From Wuchereria bancrofti (Eukaryota > Nematoda > Chromadorea > Rhabditida > Onchocercidae): a DNA stretch of 64,000 nucleotides. Made by a program: the position numbers and the translations under genes. How positions within the stretch are numbered: the first letter of the stretch is position 1; each line of letters opens with the position of its first letter. The stretch is taken from assembly GCA_005281725.1 (NCBI GenBank), contig SSBO01000012.1, forward strand, positions 9,523,099 to 9,587,098, given 5' to 3'. Of this stretch, positions 40,252 to 57,956 are shown one piece after another. The notes beneath the pieces are model-generated. The model was not told the DNA's origin, searched no databases, and was given only the letters and a program-made list of their open reading frames with translations.

Positions 40252-41942
40252 TTTTCAAATAAACGATAACAATTCCATAAAAGAGGAAAAAGAAAAAGAA
40301 AAAAAAGAAGAAAGGCCCCCAAAATTCATTTCAATCTCTCTCTCCCCCTCTCTCTCTCTCTTCCTCTCTTTATTTTCCTCTCCTTCTTTTTTTATTTTTT
40401 CTTCCCATTTCTTCTTTTTATTTTCCTTTCTTTTTGACTTTTTGCCTTCCTTCTCTCTTTCTCTCCTCTCATCTTTTATCAAAAAATGTTTATTGAATTA
40501 AAATTTTATTATTATATCAAATGTAAAAAGAAGTCAACTTTATATATAATGTTATATTATATTAATATTATTCATTTACTCTTAAATTAGATCAGATCAG
40601 ATCAATAACAGTTAATTTTATACATTTTATTTTTATAATTAAGAAGTAACAAATTATTATTTTTTTCATCTTGTAGAGAGAAAACAAGGTGGACTAAAAG
40701 TAAAATGAATAAAAAAAAAAGTAGGATGAACGGTTTAGTGGAGGAATAAAAGAACGGGGAAAAAAAAGAAAATGCAAAAAAAAAAAAACTTCATGATGAT
40801 TCATTTCGGCTTTTTAGCTTATTTTCACGTTTTGTATAGTTTTGAATTATTGCTGGAAGAAATGAAAAAAAAAGAAGAAAAACGAAGTATACAAAAAGGG
40901 ATGGAATGTTTGTATAGTGTTAATGATAAAAATTGATTTTTATATGTGAAATTATTGCTGGGCTTCTTTTTTTTGATTATATAAAATATTTATGCTAATA
41001 GTAACAATTAGAAACTTAGGGAAATGATTATTATTTAACACATGGGATAGTTTTGTACGTTTTTTTTAATCATCTTTCATGTTTATACTTTATCTTAATT
41101 TTAATTTTAAAATAATTTCCTTTTTGTTACAAAAAACAAAGAAAAAAAAAGGAAAAAGAAATAACGAAATCCTAAAGGAAAAAAGAATTGGAAAAAAAAG
41201 AAAAACCGAAATATAAAATTGCATTATGAAAACGGTATAAGATTAGTAAGCACAATTGACAGCCATTTCTACCTCGTTTTTTCTTTTTTTTAATGAACTA
41301 TTTCAGTGAAATTTACATTTGTAGTGAAGGATTCACAAAAAAAAAATTACAATATTTCGGAAAAAATTAATTTAAAAATCAGATCACTAAGCTAAATGAA
41401 TAAAAAAAATTAGGTAAATTAGCGTTGTTTTTTATTGCATATAATAACTATGCATGTATATCTATTATTCAGTAAATCTGAGAGGAATGCATCATCTTAA
41501 TTAAACGAATCATAATTAAATGAAGCAAATAATACTGATAATTTAGGTGAGATAATTTTACTTTAAGAATAAATTTAAATTTAGATGTGATAATTTAGGT
41601 GAGATAGTTTTAAAAATTATCTACAATCACTATATTTTGGTAAATTTGTAGAAAATTTATAATTCACCATAAAATACTTGAAATACTAATAAACAAAAAG
41701 AAAAAAAGAGTATCTATGATTTGGAGCGGAAAAATAAACAATTTTACAATGGTATTTGCTGTAATTTCATCAAAATAATAAAATGATATAACTTTGAAAT
41801 TTACACGCTGTGCAATTTGGTACTTCAAAGAAAAAAACTTATAAAATTTGCAACATATTTAATGAATTTTGATAAATATCCCAAATGATTTATAACCTAA
41901 TCATATATCAATCAATTAATTAGCGATAAAAGTGGAAATGCA
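40252..41942. repeat. 1691-bp duplicate flanking the N gap at 41943
   Basis: Repeats at 41944-43634 (offset 1692), identical in every part I compared, including homopolymer lengths. Confidence 0.95.
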
Positions 41943-44173
41943 NTTTTCAAATAAACGATAACAATTCCATAAAAGAGGAAAAAGAAAAAGAAAAAAAAGA
42001 AGAAAGGCCCCCAAAATTCATTTCAATCTCTCTCTCCCCCTCTCTCTCTCTCTTCCTCTCTTTATTTTCCTCTCCTTCTTTTTTTATTTTTTCTTCCCAT
42101 TTCTTCTTTTTATTTTCCTTTCTTTTTGACTTTTTGCCTTCCTTCTCTCTTTCTCTCCTCTCATCTTTTATCAAAAAATGTTTATTGAATTAAAATTTTA
42201 TTATTATATCAAATGTAAAAAGAAGTCAACTTTATATATAATGTTATATTATATTAATATTATTCATTTACTCTTAAATTAGATCAGATCAGATCAATAA
42301 CAGTTAATTTTATACATTTTATTTTTATAATTAAGAAGTAACAAATTATTATTTTTTTCATCTTGTAGAGAGAAAACAAGGTGGACTAAAAGTAAAATGA
42401 ATAAAAAAAAAAGTAGGATGAACGGTTTAGTGGAGGAATAAAAGAACGGGGAAAAAAAAGAAAATGCAAAAAAAAAAAAACTTCATGATGATTCATTTCG
42501 GCTTTTTAGCTTATTTTCACGTTTTGTATAGTTTTGAATTATTGCTGGAAGAAATGAAAAAAAAAGAAGAAAAACGAAGTATACAAAAAGGGATGGAATG
42601 TTTGTATAGTGTTAATGATAAAAATTGATTTTTATATGTGAAATTATTGCTGGGCTTCTTTTTTTTGATTATATAAAATATTTATGCTAATAGTAACAAT
42701 TAGAAACTTAGGGAAATGATTATTATTTAACACATGGGATAGTTTTGTACGTTTTTTTTAATCATCTTTCATGTTTATACTTTATCTTAATTTTAATTTT
42801 AAAATAATTTCCTTTTTGTTACAAAAAACAAAGAAAAAAAAAGGAAAAAGAAATAACGAAATCCTAAAGGAAAAAAGAATTGGAAAAAAAAGAAAAACCG
42901 AAATATAAAATTGCATTATGAAAACGGTATAAGATTAGTAAGCACAATTGACAGCCATTTCTACCTCGTTTTTTCTTTTTTTTAATGAACTATTTCAGTG
43001 AAATTTACATTTGTAGTGAAGGATTCACAAAAAAAAAATTACAATATTTCGGAAAAAATTAATTTAAAAATCAGATCACTAAGCTAAATGAATAAAAAAA
43101 ATTAGGTAAATTAGCGTTGTTTTTTATTGCATATAATAACTATGCATGTATATCTATTATTCAGTAAATCTGAGAGGAATGCATCATCTTAATTAAACGA
43201 ATCATAATTAAATGAAGCAAATAATACTGATAATTTAGGTGAGATAATTTTACTTTAAGAATAAATTTAAATTTAGATGTGATAATTTAGGTGAGATAGT
43301 TTTAAAAATTATCTACAATCACTATATTTTGGTAAATTTGTAGAAAATTTATAATTCACCATAAAATACTTGAAATACTAATAAACAAAAAGAAAAAAAG
43401 AGTATCTATGATTTGGAGCGGAAAAATAAACAATTTTACAATGGTATTTGCTGTAATTTCATCAAAATAATAAAATGATATAACTTTGAAATTTACACGC
43501 TGTGCAATTTGGTACTTCAAAGAAAAAAACTTATAAAATTTGCAACATATTTAATGAATTTTGATAAATATCCCAAATGATTTATAACCTAATCATATAT
43601 CAATCAATTAATTAGCGATAAAAGTGGAAATGCAAAAAAAAAAACAAAAGAAAAAGGATGCGATGGCACTAATAATATATCAGTTCATTATTATCATCAA
43701 GGTTATTTGAATAAGTGTAACCTTTATAACTAATTATATTTTAAAAGAGAAAAAGAAAAATGAAAAAGCAAAAAAAAAGAAAGAAAAAGTCTTTCTTTTT
43801 TCTGTCTTTATTATTTGTTACTTTTTATCTATTTTTTCTTGTTTTCCCCCTTTTTCATAGCGTTTATTTATTTATTTTATTTTTATTTTTTTGAGAAAAT
43901 AAAAAGCAAAAATATGGAAAGAAATGAATGATAATGGAAAAGAAAAAAAAATGAGTGAGACAGAAAGATGCATGCATACAATTAATTGCATTCAGGATGT
44001 GGCAAAATTTTAATGGATAAAAGAAAATGAGAAAGGAACAAAAAAAGTTCCCTTTTTTTTAATAGAAATAAATATGAGTTTAAAAAGTATAAAGGTATAT
44101 AGCTAAAAAAGAAAAAAAAATCAAACATCTGGCATATGAAAATAATAAATAATATGTATCAATATAAAATGAT

Positions 44174-44388
44174 ATTTATCATGAATTTTCATTTTTTTTT
44201 TCATTATTTTGTCACAAATTAATTAATTGATTTAAAATTCAATTAAAATTAAGTATGTCATACAAGGAAAAAAGAGGGAATTAATTCATTGTGATGCAAT
44301 AATTATAAAATGATTTAATCTCATTCTTAATATTTTATTCTCATCTTTCCTTTTTCTTTTTTTACTTCATGATATATATATATATATA
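44174..44388. repeat. 215-bp duplicate flanking the 11-N gap at 44389-44399
   Basis: Repeats at 44400-44614 (offset 226). Both copies end in an (AT)n run, the likely cause of the contig break. Confidence 0.95.
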
Positions 44389-44614
44389 NNNNNNNNNNNA
44401 TTTATCATGAATTTTCATTTTTTTTTTCATTATTTTGTCACAAATTAATTAATTGATTTAAAATTCAATTAAAATTAAGTATGTCATACAAGGAAAAAAG
44501 AGGGAATTAATTCATTGTGATGCAATAATTATAAAATGATTTAATCTCATTCTTAATATTTTATTCTCATCTTTCCTTTTTCTTTTTTTACTTCATGATA
44601 TATATATATATATA

Positions 44615-46007
44615 CTTAATTTTTAATCTATTAGTTTCTCTTATCATTATCACAACAGACAGAATGAAAAAATGTAAGAGAGGAAGAGATAAAAATGTGA
44701 AAGAATGTTTTTCGTTAATATTATAAGTAGTTGGCACAACCAGACACCTAAGTTTAAACACTTTTAAATGGCACCAAAATTCCTCCTCCTCCTCCTCCTC
44801 TTCCTCTTCAATTTCTCTCCACCCTACCACATTCATTCATTTTTATTTTCATCTCAACTCGATCACATTCTTGTCTCATTTAATCTTGCTCTTGTCGCAT
44901 CTCATTGATGTATGACAATGTTTCTATCATTGGCTTTGATGATAGACCACCACGCCTTTCAAGTAATACACATATCGTATATATGTCTGTGTATGTATGT
45001 ATGTAGGTATGTATGTATATGTATGTGTTGAAGGGCTTTGGTATGTTGAAGAGGACGTTCCCTTGCATTACTGAATATTTCCCCCAATTATTTGGTATAT
45101 CTCATTGATTTTCCCGTTCTCTCCTTCTCTTTCCCTCTCTCTCTCATATAAGTATTCATTCTTTCATTATGTTTTCCCTCAACCCATTATTGGTATTATT
45201 TATGGTAGTGATCTACTGCAGTGAATATTTAGTTTGTAATTTGACTGTTAAAAATTAATCTTATCAAATTTAATTTTAACTTATTTTCTTCAACCTAAAT
45301 TGATTGATTGACCGGTTGTTCAATTCTTATCAATGTAATACTGAATGAGGAAATCTAATTTTTTTCCTGGAATATTTATTAGAATATTGCAATATTATAA
45401 AAGGTGATGGTAAGTTGAAAGGAGAGTAAGAAACAGGTATGATGACATTATTATTCTAATGTAGGGGTCATCTTTTATGGAGTAGATAGAATTTTGAAGA
45501 AGGAAGAAGAGAAGAGTAGACGAGAATGAAAAGAAGAAAAACGAGAAAAAAAAGGAAATTTCATTATTATATAGTAATGAAGAGGAAAATGTTGGCGAAT
45601 TGGGAGAGGATAGGTCAAAAGTTATCCTTTGCACAATAGCCGCGTCCACTACGGCGGATTAGTTAGATGTAGTTCGTTCAGATTGGTTCGAGTAGTATTT
45701 GATGAGAGGTCAGATCAAGGATGAAGCTGTTATGCTATCGAAGGTGACAATTGCAACGACAGCGATGATAATAATGGTTGTATAAACACGGATGGAGATT
45801 GCGTCGTTGACATGACGTGGTATCTGTTGCTATTGCTCGATAATCCAATCGTAATCATTGTCATGGCCATGCAATCACTTATGATCCGGTACGAAACGTG
45901 TGGTAATGCCCAGTAGTGATTTTGCCTATCTATATATAGATATATATGTATGTGTGTGTGTGTGTGTACGTAGGTATGTATGTATGTATGTTACCGGTGT
46001 GAGGTAG
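44615..46007 (+). other. Upstream flank of the microRNA cluster, probable primary-transcript or promoter region
   Basis: Base composition becomes clearly richer in G+C from about 45600, unlike the flanking intergenic DNA. No coding exon is recognisable. It contains TATG and TG microsatellite runs (44990-45020, 45945-45990), just before mir-100. That it belongs to the primary transcript is inferred from position alone. Confidence 0.4.
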
Positions 46008-46087
46008 CACACGGTCAACCCGTAGATCCGAACTTGTGTTGAGATTTTCTTCCGAACATGAGCTCGGCACTCGGGTAGATTGCGTGT
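46008..46087 (+). ncRNA. mir-100: mir-100 microRNA hairpin
   Basis: The 5' arm at 46017-46038 (AACCCGTAGATCCGAACTTG, then TG) is identical over 22 nt to the canonical miR-100 known across bilaterian animals. The 3' arm CATGAGCTCGGCACTCGGGT (about 46057-46076) pairs back with it, and the base of the stem closes with CACACG against CGTGT. The loop is roughly 46039-46056. miR-100 regulates developmental timing and growth targets, and animals usually carry it beside let-7, as here. C. elegans keeps only diverged relatives (the mir-51 family), so an exact copy argues for a nematode outside that lineage. Confidence 0.95.
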
Positions 46088-46177
46088 CACCATATCAATC
46101 CAACCTTTTACCCTTCCCAAACCTATCATTTTCTAATTTCAAAAGAGCTGTTCTCAAATACTGCTGCACAGTCCTGA

Positions 46178-46277
46178 ATGGTAGCTTGCTCGATGAGGTA
46201 GTAGGTTGTATAGTTATGAGTTGTATCATAATCGGAGAAACTGTCCAGCCTGCTAGCTTGCCGTGCGGGTCCATCAT
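46178..46277 (+). ncRNA. let-7: let-7 microRNA hairpin
   Basis: Positions 46194-46215 match all 22 nt of mature let-7 (starting TGAGGTAGTAGG). The opposite arm at 46239-46260 (AACTGTCCAGCCTGCTAGCT, then TG) pairs along its whole length, with about 15 Watson-Crick pairs, 5 G-U wobbles and 2 mismatches. The loop is 46216-46238. Lower-stem pairing includes ATGG with CCAT. let-7 promotes the larval-to-adult transition in nematodes and is processed from a shared transcript with mir-100 in many animals; here the mature 5' ends are 177 nt apart on the same strand. I found no mir-125/lin-4 match in the window. Confidence 0.97.
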
Positions 46278-47604
46278 CCATCCTCAATTTGACCTCATCC
46301 TTTTACCTCTATTCAATAAACTTTATTTTGATCATTTCATATGATCAACTTACCTATCTTTATCTTCTAGTAATGATAATGAGGATCATTCATTCAGTCC
46401 AAGTTATTCATAAAAAAGAGTATATGTATAGGTGGCGTATCGAAGATGCAAATTTCTCGATATTATTGGAACTTCTCTAATCTCTTCATTTCCTGATCGT
46501 CATCGATATTAGTTGTACGGTTTGTATTATTTATCAGATGCTTATCATAAAATGTATGATGATTAGAAACTAATCATTTCTGCCTTTTCTTTCATTTCTC
46601 AATGATTGTGTGTTATCTCTAATTTAATTTCAAACTTTCAGTAAAAAATTGGGGAGTTTTTTCCTTTTTTTTTTTGAAACTGAATTACGAAAATAACGAA
46701 ATCCTTCGTCTGGAAAAATGGATGATAGAAGAAAGAAATTCATTAATCATACAATTCAGTAATATTGGTGTAAAATGAAAAGAAAAAGTTTTTACTCTTA
46801 AAAATAGGATAGTAAAGAAGAAAGATTTTCGACTGAAAATTAATTTTTAGGTACCAAATTGTTGATCATACAATAAATTTGATAGTGTGATATTCATCAT
46901 TGCTCCTTTACTTGGTTTGACAGTATTGAGATGAAATTCGTATGATTTAAATGAAATTGGATCATATGAAATGTTTCATCTAATATCATTTGTTAGCGTT
47001 GTAATTGAAATAAACATTTTCAGAAATATTGAGTTTTGCATTACATTTTCATTTCCCTCAATGTGTTGATTACAAGAACAAGAATCCAATTATATCAAAT
47101 CAAATGATTAAAAATTTTGTAAAATTAAAAAGTTATCAGTCATTCAAGAATATACTATGCTAGAAATATTCAATTTCTTTATCTAATCTTTTTTTTTAAA
47201 TTCTAATATCAGTTCTTTTAAATTTTTACATTTCCGGATTCGTAATGCATAATGAGCTTTTAATAGAGTGCATATTTTAATTGCGACATCATTTTCTGCT
47301 ATTCAAGTCACATGATAAAAATTTTTTGATTCGTTAATTTTGCTTTCTCTCTCACACATACACACACACATACACACCTTTCCTTTACTCATTTATCTCC
47401 CTTTTCCATTTCCTTTTTTTTGCTAATCATAAAAGATCCGGAAAATTTCTCATGAAAAATTTTTTTGTTCTCAGTGTTACAGATGAAAAAGAAAGAAGGA
47501 AAAGAAATGATGAATAATTTTAATCGAGAAATTACAACAAAATCAACAAAAAATAATCACAATTGAAAACTTGAAATATGATCCAAATGTTAATAAGAAA
47601 AACC

Positions 47605-47639
<35 letters not shown>

Positions 47640-50600
47640 AATGCTTCATAATTGTCATTTAATGATTAGTTTATAATAAATTATTGATGTAAATATATAT
47701 TATTACAAGGTTGATTAACTATCATTTTTAATAGATAAATATTTATATGAAAAGATAAATTAATCGATTTCCTTAATTAAACAACCAAAATGCATTCAAT
47801 TTGTTTAACAATTGTTAATGAATGACAATTTCTTAAATATCATTGTTATTACAGCTTCTGAAAAAATAATTCTAATTTATATAAGTTCATTGTTTTGTTG
47901 TCATTCTTGCTATAGTATTTCTGAAAATGCTAAACATTATGTTAGGAGAAATTAAATTTTCAATTAGGAAGAATATATAAAGTTTTCATTTTTTGTTTTT
48001 TTTTTCATATTGTAATTATTGTTTTCTTCATTTCATAATTTTTATTTAAATTAATCATTAATTACATGCATGATGATAAATCATTCGACATTAAAATTAC
48101 GTCAAAATAAATAAAATGATTGTAATGCATTGTTAGCAATGAAATTTTCAATCAAATTAATCAGAGTGAATCCTTAACAATTGATAACATTGATGATATA
48201 TTAACTAATCAATATTTATTATTCTATCATCCGAAATAACAATAATGATTTGATTGAAAATTAATTATTCTTGAAAGAAACGATATTAATGATATGTACC
48301 AATAATAATGAGCTATCATATTCGTTCAGCAAGTTTTTTCTTTTTTATTATTATTTTTTTTTTGCTTAATTTACTAGATGATGTTAAATTAGCACAAAAT
48401 TTTACAATGCTATTTTTTTTAAGTACTGAAATTTTAATTATACTAATTTTCTCTTTTCCTTCGTCTTTTTTTTTCATTTAGAATATTTTGCGTGGATTGA
48501 AATTGAATTATCAAATGACATCATATTAAACAATTTTTAATTTATTTGAAAATTACACCAAATTAATTTGATTTTATGCATTTTTGAATAATTATTGCAA
48601 AAAAAGAAGCAATAATTATTTGAAGAAAAAAAAGAAACAAAGAAACGCAATTAAATTTTCAACAGTTTTTTTTTAACTAATATTTTGCAAACCATTATTT
48701 GTGGACTAGGACAATAATATTTTGAATTTTATATCAAATAACAGACATTATTTCCTAATTTTGAACAGTAATGTATTGTTTATCTTTCCTACATTTTTGT
48801 ATAAAATAAATTGTGCATTTTCAAATGTATAGAATGCAATTTTGATATTTAGATTTTTGATCATTTACAATGACATTCATTCTCAAAAAGTTTATGCAAA
48901 TACGTTGGGAAAATGTTAGGATTAATTTTGAATTTTTTAGAAACTTTTTTGGGACACAAAAGCATTTTTGAACAAAAAAAAAGCAAATAATATCTAAGTT
49001 AAACAAATAGGAAATTTGATCATTTTGTCTTTTTTTATCTTTCGCAAAAAGACAATATGAAAATTTTCCTTTTAGTTAGATAAGAACTTGATACACAATC
49101 TGACATACAATTGTAAGTTATACTCCTTAAATAATCGCTAACTTGAAATATATTACTTTTTTTATGCTATATATTTTATTGTTAATTCTGTAACTATATT
49201 ATTTTCTGGTGCTTTGCATAATTTAAAATTTTAAATTTGCTAAAATGTAGATCATTTATATTGTTTTACCAGTTAATTTATCAGAATTATTTCATGTTTC
49301 AACGTTTTATAGATATTATGGATAGGAAGAAAGAATAATTTTCATTGATTTTCAATTTTTTACTAACGTAAAATTTAACTTTTAACTCCTATATCGAATA
49401 TGTTGAGAAGTCTACATTTGAATTTGCTTAAAATAATAAAAAATATTCCTACTGCAATTGTTTCATTTTTTTATTATTCAAAGTGTTTTGATAATTCATT
49501 TTTAACAAAATCTTTATGATTTTTTCTCTTTTTGTTTATTTGCTACTAACTGTGTGAAAAGTATGTATATAAATCAACTATTCCATTCATTTTACAATTC
49601 AAAAAAGTATTATTTTTTTTGGAAAGATTAAAAGTAATTCATTTTGTAATTCCAATATATTGTTGGCTAGTTGGAATAAGTTAAAAGTATTACATGCTTT
49701 TGCTGATAATGCAGGTAAAATTTTTCAAATGAAATCGAAATAAAAATTTTTTACAAATTTATCTGACTGAATAAATTTAATGATACAAGCATGAAATTTA
49801 ATTTTTAATTGTATTGAGATTTCGATAAAAATTTATATAGAAAATTCGTAATTTTCAAAATATTTCAAAATTTTTAGTATTATACAAAAATTTTCGGCAT
49901 TATATATGTTAATGATAAAATTTTCAATTGAAGAGAATATTAGTTTTTAAAAAATTAAATTTTTAAACGCATTTCACTGTTAATATTTCTCGTCCTCCAT
50001 ATCTGGAAAATATCTGAAATATTAGATTAAGACAAAATTATAGAAAAAAATTACATTTAAACACTGTTAAATTGGCAAATTTTTTGAGAAGTAAAAATTA
50101 GCAATTTTTTTCTCTTTTTTTTAAGGAACTGAACATGCTATTGTTTTACTAAACGACGTTTTTAATTTTTTTAATTTAACGTTTTTAATTGTGTAGAACG
50201 ACATTTGGCAAATAATTCACTCGTTGAAATTATTTATAAATCTAATCAAATTCCAATATGTCATATTTTTTCAATATTGATTTTATTTAAAAAAAGTGTA
50301 TGATTTTTCCCTTCTCCTTTTTTTTATGCCATTTGGGTTAGATTGAAAAATATTGGAAACATATTTTTCTTTATCCTTCGCACTAATCAGTGTTGTTATC
50401 AAACAAACATCAAATCTGAAATTATAGTTATGGTGCAAATAAAAAAAGGAAAATTTGTTAAATGTTTAAATGATAAGTGATAATTTATATGTGCAAATAT
50501 TTTTCACACAAGTTGTATTCTATATTTCTTTTCTTTTTTTTTTTTTGTTTAGTGATGTTGTTGATGACAATTGTGACATAAAAGGAGAAAAAAAGAGATA

Positions 50601-52471
50601 GATGGTAGATCAAATAGCCTATAAGTGAGATATGAGAAAAAAATTGAAATGTAAATCGAAAAGCAATGAAATTTCAGAAAAAAAACTACCTTAACTAAAT
50701 AAAAAATTTCGATCATTTTGTAGATATTGACTGCAGAAATGAATGCGAAACAAAAAATAAATTAAATTAAAATTCCATAAAGGAAAAAGAAAAAGATAAT
50801 GGAAAATAAAATTAAAGTTAGTAAATGAAAATGTCTCATCTTTTGTTTATTTTACTTTTCACTTTTTATTTATTTATTATTATTATTATTTTTTGAAAAA
50901 TGAAATTCCATATTGTTAATCTCGATTAATTATGATCATGAAATCATTTTGTATGGAAAAATAATGATATTTCCAAATATTTCACTTTTATCAGGATTCA
51001 GCTTTAACAATTCCACTCTTTTTTCTTTGCTTTAAAGTGAGAAGAAAAGGTTTAATAATTGGGGAAGAGTACTGCATAACATTAATTAGATAATAATAAT
51101 AATGATAATAATAGTAATAATGAAATGAAAAAAAAGAAAGAAAAATGGAAAAAAGAGAAATGATAGCTAGCTGAACCATTCTAGCTAAACGATTAAAATC
51201 AAAGTTAATAAATGATAAGAAGGTTGTCTTTACCATGAAGTCATGACTAACTTTTTGCTTCATAACCTATGAATCAACAAACAAACAATTTTTCTGTTTT
51301 TTTTTTCTCCTTTTTTGCATAACTCATAATAATAACTATAATCAATAAAATTTTTTTCATTTCTTCTTTAATACTGGAATGTTTTATCTTTCATTAATGG
51401 ATGAATAAATCAAATTAGACGACAATCGTCAAATTTTTGTTTCTGAACAATATACTAAGTATTTTTATGCATGTCGTTTTTTTCCTTTCGAAATAAAACT
51501 ATTTAATGATGCTAAAGTTTTATGATAACGGGCAAGATGACAGTCAAATTTTTGATTATCAACAATGTGATACCTTCATATAGTTGTTATTCAGTGCAAA
51601 ATGAAAATTTTCATATCGTCTCAAGTGTTTTATTTTACGGACTGCATTTAATAATCGATTTGAAATTTCGACATTTTTGGGAAAGTGAGAGTGGGTACGC
51701 ACGAACAGATTGCTTGAGTTGACGGGATTGGAATGGGTGACATGAAGTGAGGTGGTTTGATTCATATCCGTATATGCGTTACGTACGTAGAAATGACATT
51801 ACTCTATGTGTGTTTTATGTGAAAATGGTTTAGAATGAAATTTCATGAAATTCTCATACTTCGCTTAGTGTTTTGCAAGTATAGATTATTTCATACATGC
51901 GTTTTAAGTTGCAGATCAATAAATCAGCCGTTATCGATTTTGACTACTTACACCCTTAACTATCAGTAATTTTTGTGAATATCAACTTTAAATTCTCTCA
52001 GAATAAGGAGACTGCTTTAGGTAAATGTATTCAAACTTTAACTTAGTGGTTGTAAAATGACGAAATAATATTCGATTTTTGGAATGTGAATTAGTCTACA
52101 TTCATTGGATGATTTGGAGAAACGTAATTGATGTAATCCTTCTCTAACTCACAATCCCTCAAGTTGATTGTTTTATACGAGTTTATAAATAACCTGGGCT
52201 GATTTGCATTTTCTAATGCTTGATTATACGAATTCTTATACTCTATTAGATTTAAGCGATAAGTCTAATAGATTGGTGGTAGGAAAGTGGTGAAGGTTAA
52301 GCCTCGGTGTTATAGCAGTTTTTTACCAAATATATTATACAAGTATTATTTCACACCTTCGCATGGTGGTAGGGTTGATATCAGGCAAATTGAATGGTTC
52401 CTACAAACTTTATAATCGGTGCTATTTTGGAATTCTATTGTTAGACAATTGAGGTTGAGTTTGGATATGTA
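46278..52471. other. Intergenic AT-rich region downstream of let-7
   Basis: No gene supported. It contains a CA-type run at 47351-47377, (TA)n at 47604-47637, and TTA/AAT-type repeats near 50870-50892 and 51092-51120. From about 51500 the composition becomes less AT-rich, consistent with the promoter or 5' flank of the downstream helicase gene. Confidence 0.65.
47604..47637. repeat. (TA)n microsatellite
   Basis: About 17 uninterrupted TA units. Confidence 0.95.
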
Positions 52472-52480
52472 TTTTTTTAG
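52472..52480 (+). promoter_or_regulatory. Candidate spliced-leader trans-splice acceptor of the helicase gene
   Basis: TTTTTTTAG, 49 bp before the helicase ATG with no upstream exon recognisable. This is the usual arrangement for SL trans-splicing in nematodes, but a cis-spliced 5' UTR is possible. Confidence 0.5.
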
Positions 52481-52529
52481 GTTTTGCCCTGCTTTACTGT
52501 CGCTGTAGAGACCTGACGAAGCAACTGTG

Positions 52530-57305
<4,776 letters not shown>

Positions 57306-57956
57306 TGTTGCACTCCATCTTAAATACGTCCATTTCCACACATCCAATACCATCTTACCTCTTTTTCTGAGATTCGTGGGTCAAACTTTATACGACCCTT
57401 AGGAGCATATTTCGAAGAGATATATTATTCGAGGATCACAAGGCAATTTCGGAAGTGGTTTTGCAAGAAGTTTTTTATTCGTAATTCATCGTAAATTGTT
57501 TTTATGTTTATACATACATGTTACTGTTGTCTTGCTGCTCCTCAACACTGAGTCACTAATGATCTTTGAATTTGTTCCGTTGTTGTAATTGTATTAATGG
57601 ATTGTCTTTTTGTTTTCGTCATCATATGATTGTAATTGTCCCTGGCGTTGAACTATTGCTATGATAACATAGAGCTGTTGATGTAAAGCCGCAGGATTTA
57701 TCTACTTTGCTTGCCAAAATTGTTTCTAAAATTAGCTAAATGGATATGACGAAGGGCAGATACCGACCAATCAACCGACATTCAGCACTTCTCATAAAGA
57801 CTGGGAGAGAGGGATGAGTGTTGCATTCCGTAACAATTTGAGGATCTCCCAACTTAAATTCGGTTTGGCATCTCATAGAGCCTAGTGTTAGGCTTGTGTT
57901 GCAAATGTGATTGAGATAAAGGTTTTTTTTCACTGTTTTACATACATGGAACAATA
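57306..57956. other. Convergent 3' region between the helicase and MRPL2 genes
   Basis: Holds the 3' UTRs of two genes that converge. GGATCACAAGGCAATTTCGG at 57434-57453 reads GSQGNFGSG in one frame, resembling the Gly-rich C-termini of p68 proteins, so it may be an alternative last helicase exon. No clear plus-strand AATAAA was seen here. Confidence 0.5.

Larger units (their letters stand above)
38561..44614. other. Intergenic AT-rich region with three gap-associated duplications
   Basis: Beyond the prominin 3' UTR I see no gene. Open frames near 40238-40501 and their copy near 41947-42174 lie in a CT-rich tract (about 40337-40475) and have no family features. Without the duplicated blocks this interval is about 2.1 kb shorter. 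Confidence 0.7.

Noticed and set aside
40238..42174. Repeated Ser/Phe-rich and Lys/Glu-rich open frames (40255-40482 and 41947-42174)
   Set aside because: Translation of a CT-rich tract that appears twice because of the gap-flanking duplicate.
46036..46344. Plus- and minus-strand frames of 60-102 codons over the microRNA cluster
   Set aside because: They overlap the mir-100 and let-7 hairpins, which explain the G+C-richer sequence; no protein family is recognisable.
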